Positions 9,694 to 18,947 of a stretch of DNA of 48,754 nt are shown piece after piece. Source of the stretch: Candidatus Limnocylindrales bacterium (GTDB lineage: Bacteria > Desulfobacterota > Binatia > UBA1149 > CAITLU01); contig DATNBU010000022.1 in the NCBI GenBank assembly GCA_035571835.1, positions 1-48,754 on the forward strand. Reading direction: 5' to 3'. How positions within the stretch are numbered: the first letter of the stretch is position 1; each line of letters starts with the position of its first letter. A model generated the notes under the pieces. That model searched no databases. It was not told the DNA's origin and worked only from the letters and a program-made list of their open reading frames with translations. The translations under genes and the position numbers were made by a program.

Positions 9694-10457
9694 CCGTGGC
9701 GCCTCGTGCGCGTGCGGCCCTTCACCATCTCGGCGTGGATGTCGTCGGCGATCAGCAGGCGTTCGAGCCAGACCTTGAGCAGCGTCGCGAGATACTTTCG
9801 TCCCATCTGACGTAGCCGCAAATTGGAGACTCCCCATGTCCGGCCCGACCAGCTGATCGGGATCTCCGAGATCCGGTAGCCGCGGATCACGCAGCCGAGC
9901 GACAGCTCGATGGTGATGTTGAAATGGCACGCCTGCAGCGGGCCGAGCCCTTCGATCGCTTCGCGGCGGTAGACCTTGAATGCATTGGTCAGGTCGTTGA
10001 AGCGCGTCAGGAACATTACCTGGAGCGCGCGGTTGACGATGCGGTTGACCGCCAGCTTGACCGGCGGGTAGGCGACCACCGTGCTGCCCTGACGGAAGCG
10101 CGAACCGAACACGCAGTCGTAGCCTTTTTCGAGCTCGCGAAAGCAGCGCACGAGGTCTGCCGGCTCGTCCGACCGGTCGGCCATGACGATCGCGACCGCG
10201 TCGCCGGAGAAGTTCTCGAGACCGGCGCGGATTGCACGGCCGAACCCGTTCGGCGGAAGGTTGTTGACGAGCACGATCTCCGGATCGGTCTTCATGCGCT
10301 CGAGGACGATGTCTTCGGTCTGGTCGTGGCTGTTGTCGTTGACGACGACGAGCTCGAAGTCGATCCGTTCACCGCGCAGCACCGGAAGAAACGCATCGAG
10401 CGTCCCCGGCAGGTTCTTCTCTTCGTTGTAGACCGGAATGATGACCGACAGCTTCAC
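9690..10457 (-). CDS. Family 2 glycosyltransferase (polyprenyl-phosphate glycosyltransferase-like)
   Basis: A 255-residue GT-A glycosyltransferase. The N-terminus MKLSVIIPVYNEEKNLP, the VVVNDNSHDQTED segment and the MADRSDEPADL acidic motif around residue 93 match GT2 enzymes of the dolichyl/undecaprenyl-phosphate sugar transferase type. It likely moves a sugar from an NDP-sugar to a lipid carrier or sugar acceptor at the inner face of the membrane. No multi-TM C-terminal domain is present. It is the second gene of the cassette, 19 bp after the upstream epimerase gene and overlapping the methyltransferase gene by 4 bp. Confidence 0.9.
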   Translation of the reverse strand: MKLSVIIPVYNEEKNLPGTLDAFLPVLRGERIDFELVVVNDNSHDQTEDIVLERMKTDPEIVLVNNLPPNGFGRAIRAGLENFSGDAVAIVMADRSDEPADLVRCFRELEKGYDCVFGSRFRQGSTVVAYPPVKLAVNRIVNRALQVMFLTRFNDLTNAFKVYRREAIEGLGPLQACHFNITIELSLGCVIRGYRISEIPISWSGRTWGVSNLRLRQMGRKYLATLLKVWLERLLIADDIHAEMVKGRTRTRRHG

Positions 10458-10476
10458 GTGTCGCTACCGGTGGCGG

Positions 10477-11532
10477 TCACGAGACTTTGGCAGCATCGTA
10501 AACGGCGGGGACCAGCTCCTCGAGGATGCGGTCGAAGCTGCGCGTGAGCTGCCACGACGGATAGTCGCGGCGGAATTTCGACAGGTCCGAGATGTAGCAG
10601 ATGTGGTCGCCCTTGCGCGCCTCGTCGTGGTAGCTCGTGTCCATCCGGCGGCCGAGCATCGCTTCGATCTTTGCGATGCACTCGAGCACGCTCGCCGCGT
10701 TGTCGCGGCCGCCGCCGAGATTGTAGACCTCGCCGGGCCGCGGATTCTCCGCGAATGCCCAGATCGCCTGCATCACGTCGTAACTGTGGATCTGGTCGCG
10801 GACCTGCTTGCCCTTGTAGCCGAAGATCCGGTAGTGCTCGCCCGCCACGGCGACCTTCGCGAGGTAGTTGAGGAAGCCGTGCAGCTCGACGCCGGAATGC
10901 GAGGGGCCGGTCAGGCAGCCGCCGCGAAACGTTCCGGTGCGCAGCCCGAAGTAGCGGCCGTACTCCTGCGTCATCACGTCGGCCGCGACCTTGCTGGCGC
11001 CGAACACGCTGTGCAGGTTCTGGTCGATCGACTGGGTTTCGCGGATGCCGTCGTAGTCGGCCGGATCGGCGTAGTCGTAGCGGGTCTCGGTCTCGACGAG
11101 CGGCAGGGTGTTGGGGCTGTCGCCGTAGACCTTGTTCGTGCTCATCAGCACGAAGACGGCCTCCGGCGCGCAAAGGCGCGTGGCTTCGAGAAGGTTGATC
11201 GTGCCGACCGCATTGACGTCGAAGTCGTCGAGCGGACGCGTCGCAGCGAGATCGTGGCTCGGCTGCGACGCGCAGTGGATCACGAGCTCCGGGCGGATCT
11301 CACGCCAAAGGTCCATCATGCGCGAGCGGTCGCGGATGTCGGCGTCGACATGGGTGAAGCGCTTCGTGTTCTCGCGCAGTCTCGCGAGCATCCAGCGTGT
11401 GTCGCCCTTCTCGCCGAAGAAGTCGCGACGCATGTTGTTGTCGATGCCGTGGACGGTGTGGCCCTGGCCGTCGCACCACAGCACGGCTTCCGAGCCGATC
11501 AGACCGCTCGAGCCTGTGACGAGGATTCGCAA
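10477..11532 (-). CDS. NAD-dependent epimerase (CDP-paratose 2-epimerase-like) with Phe at the SDR Tyr position
   Basis: A 351-residue extended SDR, first gene of the leftward cassette. [10 protein letters not shown] (residues 5-14) binds NAD. The body, including the [20 protein letters not shown] segment, resembles CDP-tyvelose/paratose 2-epimerases and similar nucleotide-sugar epimerases. The usual YxxxK reads FGASK (Phe177...Lys181), with the codon clearly TTC, so the standard catalytic tyrosine is absent. This may be a feature of the subfamily or may indicate altered chemistry. It starts the cassette that runs on to GT2, methyltransferase and second epimerase. The ATG at 11532 is the natural start. 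Confidence 0.88.
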   Translation of the reverse strand: MRILVTGSSGLIGSEAVLWCDGQGHTVHGIDNNMRRDFFGEKGDTRWMLARLRENTKRFTHVDADIRDRSRMMDLWREIRPELVIHCASQPSHDLAATRPLDDFDVNAVGTINLLEATRLCAPEAVFVLMSTNKVYGDSPNTLPLVETETRYDYADPADYDGIRETQSIDQNLHSVFGASKVAADVMTQEYGRYFGLRTGTFRGGCLTGPSHSGVELHGFLNYLAKVAVAGEHYRIFGYKGKQVRDQIHSYDVMQAIWAFAENPRPGEVYNLGGGRDNAASVLECIAKIEAMLGRRMDTSYHDEARKGDHICYISDLSKFRRDYPSWQLTRSFDRILEELVPAVYDAAKVS

Positions 11533-11595
11533 AGCGGGCGGAGTTTAGCGGGCGGTGGCAGCAAGGCAAGGAAGCCCGGATGCGCTACGCCGGTA

Positions 11596-12945
11596 TTACG
11601 CGACGCCCAGACTCCGCCGCGGCACGTCGCGCAGCAGCACCTCGACCGTCGTTTCCCCGAAGCTTCCCTTGTTCATCTTCTCGAGGCCTGCGCGCACTTC
11701 GCGGCGGGTCATCAGGATGCCGTAGGAGCCGAGGATCTGCTTGACGATGTCGTAGTGCGTGTCGATCGTCTGCGTGACCGACGAGTAGCCGTAGCGGCCG
11801 GCGCGCGGGCCGTCCCACAGCGCGAGCGGATTCATCGAGAACATGTGCACGTCGGTCTCCGCCGGCTCGATCAGGATGATGTCGCCGCGGAACTTGGGAT
11901 CTTCCTGGTACTGGCGGATGCCGTACTGCAGGCGCGTGTGCAGCAGCGTGCGGAACACCTGGTTGATCACGCCCGTCATGCCGCTGTCGGCGATCGGCGT
12001 ACCTTCGGTGACCCACTGGCCGGTTTCCATGTCGAACCTGCGGTGCACGCGGTTGTTGAACGGGCGGAACGGGTTGTAGCAGATGACGAGATCCGCACCC
12101 TGCTCGATGGCAACGTCGATGTTGGCGGTGTGCCGCACTCCGCCGTCGACGTAGTCGGTGCCGTTGATGCGCGCCGGCTTGTAGAAGCCGGGCAGGGCGG
12201 TCGACGCCTGGATGGCCTCGGAGATCTTCGCCGATGCGTCCTGGTTGTGGCCGAAGACGACGCGCTCGGCGGTGTCGAGGTTCATCGCGCAGATATAGAG
12301 CTCTTTGCCGATGCGATCGTGGAACTGCTTGAAGTCGTTCGGGATGCCGTTGCGCTCGAAATTGTCGCGCAGGTAGTGCTCGATCGTCGAGTTGTCGAAC
12401 AGGCCCGACGGCAGGTAGTCCTGCGGCATCGGGATGCGGTTGGCGAGGATCTCGCGGACGATCGGCGCGGCGACATCCTGAAGCGTCGAAAGCGACGGCT
12501 GTTTCTGAAACACGCGCAGCGCCGGACGCAGGCGGTCGACGAGGTGCGGCGAGCGCGAAATCATCTTCTGCAGCGTGCGCGGCATGAACAGCGCAAGGTC
12601 GGCGATGAATTCGGCCGGCTTTCTCAGAAGCTCTTCGTAGTTCGGATTGTAGAAGTGGCGCGGCATGAACTGCGAGACGATCGACGACGATCCGTCGAGC
12701 GCGCGCAGTGTTTCGGAAGGCGGCACGCCGGCCGCGAGCGGCGCGGAAAGAAGCGCGCCTGCGCTCAGTCCGACGTAAAGATCGAAATCCGTCGTCTTGC
12801 GATTGATGAGGAAATCGTCGAGCGCTTTCAGTCCGCCGAGCTTGAATGCTCCACCGGTGACGGCACCCCCTGCCAGCACCAGCGCAACTTTCGGATTCTT
12901 CTTTCGGGTGGACAGGTCACTCTTCTGAATGATCGTGATTCCCAT
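11596..12945 (-). CDS. Patatin-like phospholipase
   Basis: A 449-residue patatin-domain serine acyl hydrolase. The oxyanion-hole loop is GGAVTGGAF (about 26-34), the nucleophile elbow is GLSAG with Ser61, and the catalytic Asp is in DGG (267-269, YVDGGVRH). It should hydrolyse phospholipid or other acyl esters by a Ser-Asp dyad. No signal peptide is seen. The ATG at 12945 follows a good AAGGGGG Shine-Dalgarno sequence; an in-frame upstream ATG at 12984 lacks one. It lies 66 bp downstream of murU on the same strand and may be cotranscribed with amgK-murU, although a functional link is not obvious. Confidence 0.92.
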   Translation of the reverse strand: MGITIIQKSDLSTRKKNPKVALVLAGGAVTGGAFKLGGLKALDDFLINRKTTDFDLYVGLSAGALLSAPLAAGVPPSETLRALDGSSSIVSQFMPRHFYNPNYEELLRKPAEFIADLALFMPRTLQKMISRSPHLVDRLRPALRVFQKQPSLSTLQDVAAPIVREILANRIPMPQDYLPSGLFDNSTIEHYLRDNFERNGIPNDFKQFHDRIGKELYICAMNLDTAERVVFGHNQDASAKISEAIQASTALPGFYKPARINGTDYVDGGVRHTANIDVAIEQGADLVICYNPFRPFNNRVHRRFDMETGQWVTEGTPIADSGMTGVINQVFRTLLHTRLQYGIRQYQEDPKFRGDIILIEPAETDVHMFSMNPLALWDGPRAGRYGYSSVTQTIDTHYDIVKQILGSYGILMTRREVRAGLEKMNKGSFGETTVEVLLRDVPRRSLGVA

Positions 12946-13011
12946 TTGGCCCCCTTCGTCCCGATCGCGTGCCCAAACCCCCAACCTGAGCGTTGATCTT
13001 AACGTTCGACG

Positions 13012-13740
13012 CTACGCGTTGTCCAGCGACCGTTTTTGCATTGCACCGATCCGTTTTGCCGCCTGTTCGAGCTCGGCCGGAGTTCCGACCGTGATCCATG
13101 CGCCGTCGAACGGCAGGCCGGTAATCTTCTCTCCGGCATCGAGCATGGCCGGATAGGAAAGTTTCGTGATCGAAAACGGACCTTCGTAGTCGAGATATCG
13201 AAAAACCGCCGGTTCGAGCACCTGGACACCGGTGTACATCCACGGCTCGAGCGGCGCCTGCATTCCCTGCCGCGCGCGTCCGAGAAATCGTCCGACACGT
13301 CCGTCGCTCTCGGTTTCGATGATACCGAACGATTCCATCCTGGGGTCCTTGCGCAGGAGCATCGTTGCGATTGCGCCGCTCGCACGGTGAACGCGCACGA
13401 TCTCCGTGAGGTCGACGTCCACGATCGTATCCGAATTCATCGTGACGAAAGTGCTGCCGTCGAGATAACGGCGTGCGTCACGAATTCCGCCGCCGGTGTC
13501 CTGCAGGATGTCTTCCTGGCTGTAATGTACGCGAACGCCGAAACGCGACCCGTCGCCGACGTGCGCGCGGATCTGCTCACCGAGATGATGAAGATTGATC
13601 ACGACCTCGTCGATTCCGGCGCGCTGCACGGAATCGAGCGCATATTCGATGAGCGGTTTTCCGCCGACGACCACGAGCGGTTTCGGCGTCGTGTCGGTAA
13701 GCGGGCGAAGCCGTTCGCCGCGCCCGGCCGCCAGGATCAT
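13012..13740 (-). CDS. murU: MurNAc-1-phosphate uridylyltransferase-like nucleotidyltransferase
   Basis: A 242-residue nucleotidyltransferase beginning MILAAGRGERLRPLTDTTPK, the signature NTP-binding loop of sugar-1-phosphate nucleotidyltransferases. TGGGI (82-86) and MNSDT (101-105, with the metal-binding Asp104) follow. MurU makes UDP-MurNAc from MurNAc-1-phosphate in the peptidoglycan recycling route that bypasses MurA. The assignment rests on both the sequence and the upstream AmgK-like kinase gene, 61 bp away, the usual partner. The start at 13740 leaves the motif at the very N-terminus as expected; the Shine-Dalgarno sequence is weak. A different sugar-phosphate substrate remains possible. 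Confidence 0.8.
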   Translation of the reverse strand: MILAAGRGERLRPLTDTTPKPLVVVGGKPLIEYALDSVQRAGIDEVVINLHHLGEQIRAHVGDGSRFGVRVHYSQEDILQDTGGGIRDARRYLDGSTFVTMNSDTIVDVDLTEIVRVHRASGAIATMLLRKDPRMESFGIIETESDGRVGRFLGRARQGMQAPLEPWMYTGVQVLEPAVFRYLDYEGPFSITKLSYPAMLDAGEKITGLPFDGAWITVGTPAELEQAAKRIGAMQKRSLDNA

Positions 13741-13801
13741 CGCGCGAAGCCCGCCGGTTTCGTCGGCATTGCCGCTTTTGCCGTTGCTGCGTGCGGCCAA
13801 C

Positions 13802-14980
13802 CTAGATCCGTTTTCCGGCGGCGGTGCGCGGCTGGTCCGGCGTGCGCGCGGGATCGCGTCCGGCGATCTCGAAGAGCTCGGCCGTCGCACCGACGCCTTC
13901 GCTGGTTGCAAGCAGGCGGCGCGCTGTCCGGCAGACCGCCGGTAGAAAACCGAGATAGTGCGGCTTGCCCTTCACTTCGTTCAGATAGTGAAAGCGACCG
14001 ACGACCTTGAGCACGCGCTGAAGCGCGACGAGGCGGTACGCGGCGCGCGTCGCATCGATGCTCGCGAGCCGTCCCGCCTGCTGGCGGGAGAAGTAGCGCG
14101 CGAGCAGCGTCTCTTCGAGATCGGGCGTGATGCGCTCGGGCGTGATGCGATCGGTCAGCAGCGACGCCACGTCGTAGAGCGCGGGCGCGAGCAGCGCATC
14201 CTGGAAATCGATCAGCCGAAGCTTTCCGCCGTGCACGTGGATGTTCCACGCATGATAGTCGCGGTGCGAGAACACCTGCGGCAGCGCGGCGAGGCGCGCC
14301 GCGACGGCGGCAAGCTCCTGCCGGCTCGCCGCGACCAGTGCCTGCGGTGCGTCCCTGTCGATGCCGTACTCGAGGAAATGCTCGAACTCCCACGCGAAGA
14401 GCCGCTCGTCGAAGGACTGTGCGAAGGCATAGCAGCCGCTGCCGTCGTCCACGGCGCGTGCCTGCAGATCGGCGAGCAGGTCGAGCGCGCTCGCGAAGAG
14501 CTCTTCGGTGCGCTTCGGATCACTGCCGGCCGCGTCCCAGAGCGGAACATCGCCGACGTCTTCCAGTACGAGGAATCGCCGATCCTGCGAAAGGGCATGA
14601 ATCGCGGGGACGGCCTCGGTCCGGCCCGCCAGAAAACGGCCGACGTTGACGAACGCGAGCTCCTTCGGGCCATCCTTGCCGAAAACGCCGAGCTCCTCGG
14701 ACGAAAGCGCGACCGCAGCATCCTGAAGAATCATCACGACCACGCTGTGGGGCGCGGCGCCGCCCGCGAGGTGGGCGCGGGCGTAGCTTCGCGTCGATGC
14801 ATCCCCGCGCATCGGAGCGATCGATGCGACTCGGGCTCCCGGCCACGTCTGCCGGGCGACGCGGTCGCAGAACTCCCTCGCGTCTTCGAGGCCGGCGACC
14901 GGAGCGATGATCGGAGGCGTCGCGGGAGGCATACTGGGAGGCATGCTGGGCGGCATTCTGGGAACCATCTTGGCAGGCAT
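13802..14980 (-). CDS. amgK: AmgK-like N-acetylmuramate/N-acetylglucosamine kinase (APH fold)
   Basis: A 392-residue aminoglycoside-phosphotransferase-fold kinase. The catalytic loop is HRDYHAWN (239-246) and the metal-binding motif is IDFQDA (257-262), the form typical of AmgK, which phosphorylates C1 of MurNAc. With murU directly downstream this gives a cell-wall recycling pair. The N-terminus is uncertain: several in-frame ATGs occur in a short repeat reading MPPSMPPSMPPATPP (residues about 9-23), and the conserved kinase part begins only near residue 32. I chose the ATG at 14980. Transcription is divergent from nuoA across 179 bp. Confidence 0.82.
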   Translation of the reverse strand: MPAKMVPRMPPSMPPSMPPATPPIIAPVAGLEDAREFCDRVARQTWPGARVASIAPMRGDASTRSYARAHLAGGAAPHSVVVMILQDAAVALSSEELGVFGKDGPKELAFVNVGRFLAGRTEAVPAIHALSQDRRFLVLEDVGDVPLWDAAGSDPKRTEELFASALDLLADLQARAVDDGSGCYAFAQSFDERLFAWEFEHFLEYGIDRDAPQALVAASRQELAAVAARLAALPQVFSHRDYHAWNIHVHGGKLRLIDFQDALLAPALYDVASLLTDRITPERITPDLEETLLARYFSRQQAGRLASIDATRAAYRLVALQRVLKVVGRFHYLNEVKGKPHYLGFLPAVCRTARRLLATSEGVGATAELFEIAGRDPARTPDQPRTAAGKRI

Positions 14981-15067
14981 CTCGCGGGTTTCGTACACAG
15001 CCACCTCCGGCGCGGCAAGCCTGTGTTCTGCGCAATCCTCGCCGGTTCGGATGGCGCCCCGGCTTTT

Positions 15068-15096
15068 TTGACATCGTGTCACGGGCTGGCGATAAG
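15068..15096 (+). promoter_or_regulatory. Probable promoter of the nuo operon
   Basis: TTGACA at 15068-15073, 17 bp spacer, then GATAAG at 15091-15096 (four of six matches to TATAAT). It predicts a leader of about 57 nt before the nuoA ATG at 15160. It lies in the amgK/nuoA divergent gap, which holds no other evident feature. Confidence 0.6.
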
Positions 15097-15159
15097 GCCG
15101 GGTTGCCGCCGGTCGAAAGGGGGCACAACTGCCCGCTTTTCCACTGGTACCCGATCGCA

Positions 15160-15516
15160 ATGATGACCGACTACATCCCGGTACTGATTTCGCTCATCAT
15201 CGGCGGCGTCATCGTCGGTGCGATGACGAACCTCAATCGCCTGCTCGGCCCGAAACGTCCGACCGACATCAAAAGCGCGGCCTTCGAATGCGGAAACGAG
15301 CCGACCGGGCCGGGGTGGGGGCGTTTTTCGATCAAGTTCTACATGGTGGCCATCCTCTTCATCGTTTTCGATGTGGAGGTCGTGTTCATGTACCCGTGGG
15401 CGGTCATCTACCGGGAGCTCGGGATGTTCGGCTTCGTCGAAATGATGACGTTCGTCGCGATCCTGCTCGTGGGTTACGCCTACGCGTGGCGCAAGGGAGC
15501 GCTCGAATGGCGCTAG
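15160..15516 (+). CDS. nuoA: NADH-quinone oxidoreductase subunit A
   Basis: A 118-residue membrane subunit with three TM helices. The loop after TM1 has [11 protein letters not shown], followed by [21 protein letters not shown] and a third helix near the C-terminus, as in other NuoA proteins. Part of the quinone-proximal membrane arm of complex I. Two adjacent ATG codons (15160 and 15163) are possible starts. The 3' end overlaps nuoC by 10 bp. nuoB, which normally follows nuoA, is absent here. Confidence 0.95.
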   Translation: MMTDYIPVLISLIIGGVIVGAMTNLNRLLGPKRPTDIKSAAFECGNEPTGPGWGRFSIKFYMVAILFIVFDVEVVFMYPWAVIYRELGMFGFVEMMTFVAILLVGYAYAWRKGALEWR

Positions 15517-16028
15517 ACGTCCAGGATCTGGCCGCGAAGGTGGCCGCCGCCGTTCCTGCCAGCGACGCCCGTGCGGTCGAAGGATCGCTCATGCCGATGA
15601 TTCTCGTCGGCTCGACGGAGATGCCCGAAGTCCTCCGGTACCTTCGCGACGCCCCCGGCCTCGAGTTCAAGCTGTTCGTCGATGCGACCGCGATCGACCG
15701 CGAGGCCCCGCAGGGCCTTCTCGAAGTCGTCTACATCGTGCGGTCGATCAGCGACTGGTCGGCCATGGTCGTGGTCAAGACCGTCGTCGATGCGGCCGAG
15801 GCGGTCATGCCGACGTCCTCCCACGTGTACGCCGGCGTCAACTGGGCCGAGCGCGAGATCTGGGACATGTTCGGCGTCGTCTTCGAAGGCCACCCGGATC
15901 CGCGTCGCATCCTGATGTACCCGGAGTTCGAGGGCCATCCGCTTCGCAAGAGCTACCCGTACCAGAAGCGCCAGCCGCTCACGCCCGAGCGCGATCCGCT
16001 GGCCAATCCGTGGCCCAGAAAACAGTGA
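15507..16028 (+). CDS. nuoC: NADH-quinone oxidoreductase subunit C
   Basis: A 173-residue peripheral (Q-module) subunit. The 30-kDa-subunit signature is present as [20 protein letters not shown] (about residues 113-132), followed by PLRKSYP. It stands as a separate gene, not fused to nuoD. It starts within the last codons of nuoA, preceded by AAGGGAG. It packs with NuoD and NuoB in complex I; no NuoB gene lies in this operon. Confidence 0.96.
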   Translation: MALDVQDLAAKVAAAVPASDARAVEGSLMPMILVGSTEMPEVLRYLRDAPGLEFKLFVDATAIDREAPQGLLEVVYIVRSISDWSAMVVVKTVVDAAEAVMPTSSHVYAGVNWAEREIWDMFGVVFEGHPDPRRILMYPEFEGHPLRKSYPYQKRQPLTPERDPLANPWPRKQ

Positions 16029-16056
16029 CGGCACGCGAGATCACTGAGCGCGAACG

Positions 16057-17271
16057 ATGAGCACCGAAGAAACCCGAAAGAATCTCGCCATGGCCTCCGA
16101 CCCGCTGTCGGAGATCATGGAGCTGCAGATGGGCCCTTCGCATCCGGCATGCCACGGGACCGTCAAGTTCGACCTTCGCCTCGACGGCGAGAACATTATT
16201 TCGATGGACACGACGCTCGGCTACCTGCACCGCGGCTTCGAGAAGATGTGCGAGCAGGGCACGTGGACGCAGGCGATCCCGTACACCGACCGTCTCAACT
16301 ACGCGTCGCCGCAGATCAACAACATGATCTTCTGCGAGGGCGTCGAGCGCCTCTGCGGAATCCAGGCTCCCGAGCGCGCGCAGTACATCCGCGTGATCCT
16401 GTCGGAATGCTCGCGCATCGCCGATCACCTGACCTGCCTCGGCATGTCGGTGACCGAGCTCGGCGCGATCTCGGCCGGCTTCTACATGAACGAAGCGCGC
16501 GAGATGTACTACAACCTGAACGCGCACGTGACCGGTGCGCGCGTTACGGTCAGCTACGGGCGCGTCGGCGGCCTGACGCGCGACGTGCCGCCGAACTTCG
16601 AGCAGGAAGTGCGCGCGGCGATCAAGCGCACCGAGGAAGTGCTCATCGACAGCGAGAAGCTGCTCGAGCGCAACCGCATCTTCGCCGACCGCATGAACAA
16701 CATCGGCGTGCTCACCAGCGAGCAAGCGCTGTCGTACGGCCTGACCGGCCCGCTGCTGCGCGCGACCGGCGTTTCCTACGACGTGCGCAAGGCCGCACCG
16801 TACATGCTCTACGACCGCTTCGACTTCGAGGTTCCGGTCGGCACCAAGGGCGACAACTTTGACCGCTTCTCGGTCCGTTTCGAGGAGATGAAGCAGTCGA
16901 TCCGCATCATCGACCAGGCCTTCAAGCAGATGCCGGCGGGACGCGTCAGCGTGGACGACCCGCGCTACGTGCTGCCCGACAAGAAAGACGTCTACGAGAA
17001 CATCGAAGGCCTGATGAACCACTTCAAGATCGTCATCGAGGGCGTGCGCGTGCCCGCCGGTGAGATCTACTTCGCGGGCGAAGGCGCCAACGGCGAGCTC
17101 GGCTTCTACATCGTCAGCGACGGCAGCGGGCGCCCGTATCGCGTGCGTGTGCGTCCTCCGTGCTGGTACGGAATGGCCGCGCTCGAAGAGATGTGCCGCG
17201 GCCACATGGTCTCGGACCTCACGGCGATCTTCGGACTCGTCAACATGATCGGCGGGGAATGCGACCGCTGA
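16057..17271 (+). CDS. nuoD: NADH-quinone oxidoreductase subunit D
   Basis: A 404-residue 49-kDa-type subunit that forms the quinone-binding cavity with NuoB. The N-terminal GPSHPACHG segment keeps both histidines of the quinone-site loop, PYTDRLNY supplies the quinone-headgroup Tyr region, and RPPCWYGMAALEEMCRGHMV and the C-terminal GGECDR are family features. There are no Fe-S ligands, as expected. It follows nuoC after 28 bp. A second in-frame ATG 11 codons downstream (MASDPLSE) is an alternative start. Confidence 0.96.
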   Translation: MSTEETRKNLAMASDPLSEIMELQMGPSHPACHGTVKFDLRLDGENIISMDTTLGYLHRGFEKMCEQGTWTQAIPYTDRLNYASPQINNMIFCEGVERLCGIQAPERAQYIRVILSECSRIADHLTCLGMSVTELGAISAGFYMNEAREMYYNLNAHVTGARVTVSYGRVGGLTRDVPPNFEQEVRAAIKRTEEVLIDSEKLLERNRIFADRMNNIGVLTSEQALSYGLTGPLLRATGVSYDVRKAAPYMLYDRFDFEVPVGTKGDNFDRFSVRFEEMKQSIRIIDQAFKQMPAGRVSVDDPRYVLPDKKDVYENIEGLMNHFKIVIEGVRVPAGEIYFAGEGANGELGFYIVSDGSGRPYRVRVRPPCWYGMAALEEMCRGHMVSDLTAIFGLVNMIGGECDR

Positions 17272-17299
17272 CGCGCGTCGCGGATCGAACGGACAACCG

Positions 17300-17827
17300 A
17301 TGGCTCAGCATTCGACAACCGACGCCGCCGTGGACACGGGCCCGGTCTCCTTCGGCCCGAGGGCGATGGCGGAGTACAACGAGATCCTCACCCGGTATCC
17401 CGAGCGCCGCGCCGCGCTGATGCCGGTGCTGTGGCTCGCGCAGCGCGAGTTCGGCTGGATCAGCCCATCCGTACAGACGTACGTGGCCGGCCTGATGGAT
17501 CTGCCGCAGGCCTGGGTCGAAGGCGTGGTCAGCTTCTACACGATGTACTGGCGGCGCCCGATGGGACGCTCGCACATCGCGATCTGCACCAACCTGTCGT
17601 GCTACCTGCGCGGCGCCGAAGACATCTATGACGCGGTCTGCCGGCGCACCGGCGTTGCCGCGGGCGAAGTTTCGGCAGACGGCAAATGGTCGATCGAGCG
17701 CGCCGAGTGCCTCGGATCGTGCGACACCGCGCCGATGCTGCAGCTCAACAACGACCGCTACGTCGAGAACCTCACGGTCGAGAGCGCCGTCGCGCTGATC
17801 GACAAACTGGATAGAGGCGGGAAATAG
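17300..17827 (+). CDS. nuoE: NADH-quinone oxidoreductase subunit E
   Basis: A 175-residue thioredoxin-like [2Fe-2S] subunit of the NADH-oxidising module. Ligands are Cys96 and Cys101 (CTNLSC) and Cys137 and Cys141 (CLGSC), the usual C-x4-C and C-x3-C pairs. The N-terminal helical domain contains the AQREFGWIS and VVSFYTMY phrases. It normally works with NuoF, but the gene that follows here is nuoH; nuoF and nuoG are not in the operon. Spacing to nuoH is 4 bp. Confidence 0.95.
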   Translation: MAQHSTTDAAVDTGPVSFGPRAMAEYNEILTRYPERRAALMPVLWLAQREFGWISPSVQTYVAGLMDLPQAWVEGVVSFYTMYWRRPMGRSHIAICTNLSCYLRGAEDIYDAVCRRTGVAAGEVSADGKWSIERAECLGSCDTAPMLQLNNDRYVENLTVESAVALIDKLDRGGK

Positions 17828-17831
17828 CAGC

Positions 17832-18947
17832 GTGAGCGACACCCTCCTCTTCGACTGGATCATTCCGGGCGCCAAGTCGTTCATCGTGATCTTCATGGTG
17901 CTCAACCTGGCGGCGATGCTGCTGTGGATCGAGCGCAAGGGCAGCGCGCTCATCCAGAACCGCGTCGGCGCCAACCGCGCCAGCATCCTCGGCATCATGC
18001 CGTTCAATCTCGGCTTCGTGAACACGCTGATCGCCGATCCGATGAAGCTCTTCACCAAGGAAGAGTTCGTGCCGGAAGGTGCCGACAAGTTCGTGCACGC
18101 GATTGCGCCGTTCCTCGCGCTGTTTCCGGCGGTCGTGACGATGGTCGCGGTTCCATTCGGCGACACCGCGGAGATCTTCGGCAGGACGGTGGAGCTGCAG
18201 GCGGTGCGCCTCGACGTCGGCGTGCTGTACGTCTCGGCGCTGGTGTCGATGGGCGTCTACGGCGTCGCGCTTGCCGGCTGGGCGTCGAACAACCGCTGGG
18301 CGCTTCTCGGAAGCATCCGCGGCAGCGCGCAGATGATCTCGTACGAGCTCGCGATGGGGGTCGCGCTGGTCAGCATGATCCTGTTCTACGGGTCGCTCGA
18401 TCTTCAGGCGATGGTGCGCCAGCAGGGCGGGCTGTTTCTCGGGTTTCTCCCGAACTGGGGAATCTTCTACCAGCCGGTCGCGTTCCTGATCATCTTCGTC
18501 GCCGGCATCGCCGAGTCGAAGCGCGTGCCGTTCGATCTGCCCGAGTGCGAGTCCGAGCTGATCGCCGGCTACTTCACCGAATATTCGGGCGGCAAGCAGG
18601 CCTCGTTCATGCTGTCCGACTTCGCCGAGAGCGTGATGGTCGCCGGGCTGGTGACGACGCTGTTCTTCGGCGGCTGGCAGGTCCCGTACCTCTCGAAGGC
18701 CGGCCTCGCGCTTCCCGGCATGGCGACGCTTGCGGTTCCGGCGCTGGCGGTGACGCTGCTGCAGGTCGGCGCGTTCATGCTGAAGGTGCTGTTCTTCTGC
18801 TGGCTGCAGATCCTGATCCGCTGGACGATCCCGCGCTTCCGCTACGACCAGCTCATGCGCCTCGGCTGGCAGGGCATGGTCCCCATCGCGATCGCCAACC
18901 TGATCCTGACCGCCGCGCTCATCCTCTATTTCGAGAAACCGGTATGA
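17832..18947 (+). CDS. nuoH: NADH-quinone oxidoreductase subunit H
   Basis: A 371-residue membrane subunit of about eight TM helices linking the quinone cavity to the proton-pumping arm. The first loop reads [18 protein letters not shown], and the acidic loop [20 protein letters not shown] carries the conserved glutamates of the E-channel. Starts with GTG at 17832, 4 bp after nuoE, and ends in ATGA overlapping the nuoJ start. nuoI, often next to nuoH, is missing here. Confidence 0.96.
   Translation: MSDTLLFDWIIPGAKSFIVIFMVLNLAAMLLWIERKGSALIQNRVGANRASILGIMPFNLGFVNTLIADPMKLFTKEEFVPEGADKFVHAIAPFLALFPAVVTMVAVPFGDTAEIFGRTVELQAVRLDVGVLYVSALVSMGVYGVALAGWASNNRWALLGSIRGSAQMISYELAMGVALVSMILFYGSLDLQAMVRQQGGLFLGFLPNWGIFYQPVAFLIIFVAGIAESKRVPFDLPECESELIAGYFTEYSGGKQASFMLSDFAESVMVAGLVTTLFFGGWQVPYLSKAGLALPGMATLAVPALAVTLLQVGAFMLKVLFFCWLQILIRWTIPRFRYDQLMRLGWQGMVPIAIANLILTAALILYFEKPV

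Noticed and set aside
10438-12996. An 852-codon rightward frame opposite the epimerase and patatin genes
   Set aside because: Composition is a mirror of the real minus-strand genes; no recognisable domain or ribosome binding site.
11596-15160. Aminoglycoside resistance gene
   Set aside because: The APH-fold gene has the AmgK-type IDFQDA motif and a murU-like partner, so a cell-wall recycling kinase is more likely than a drug-modifying enzyme.
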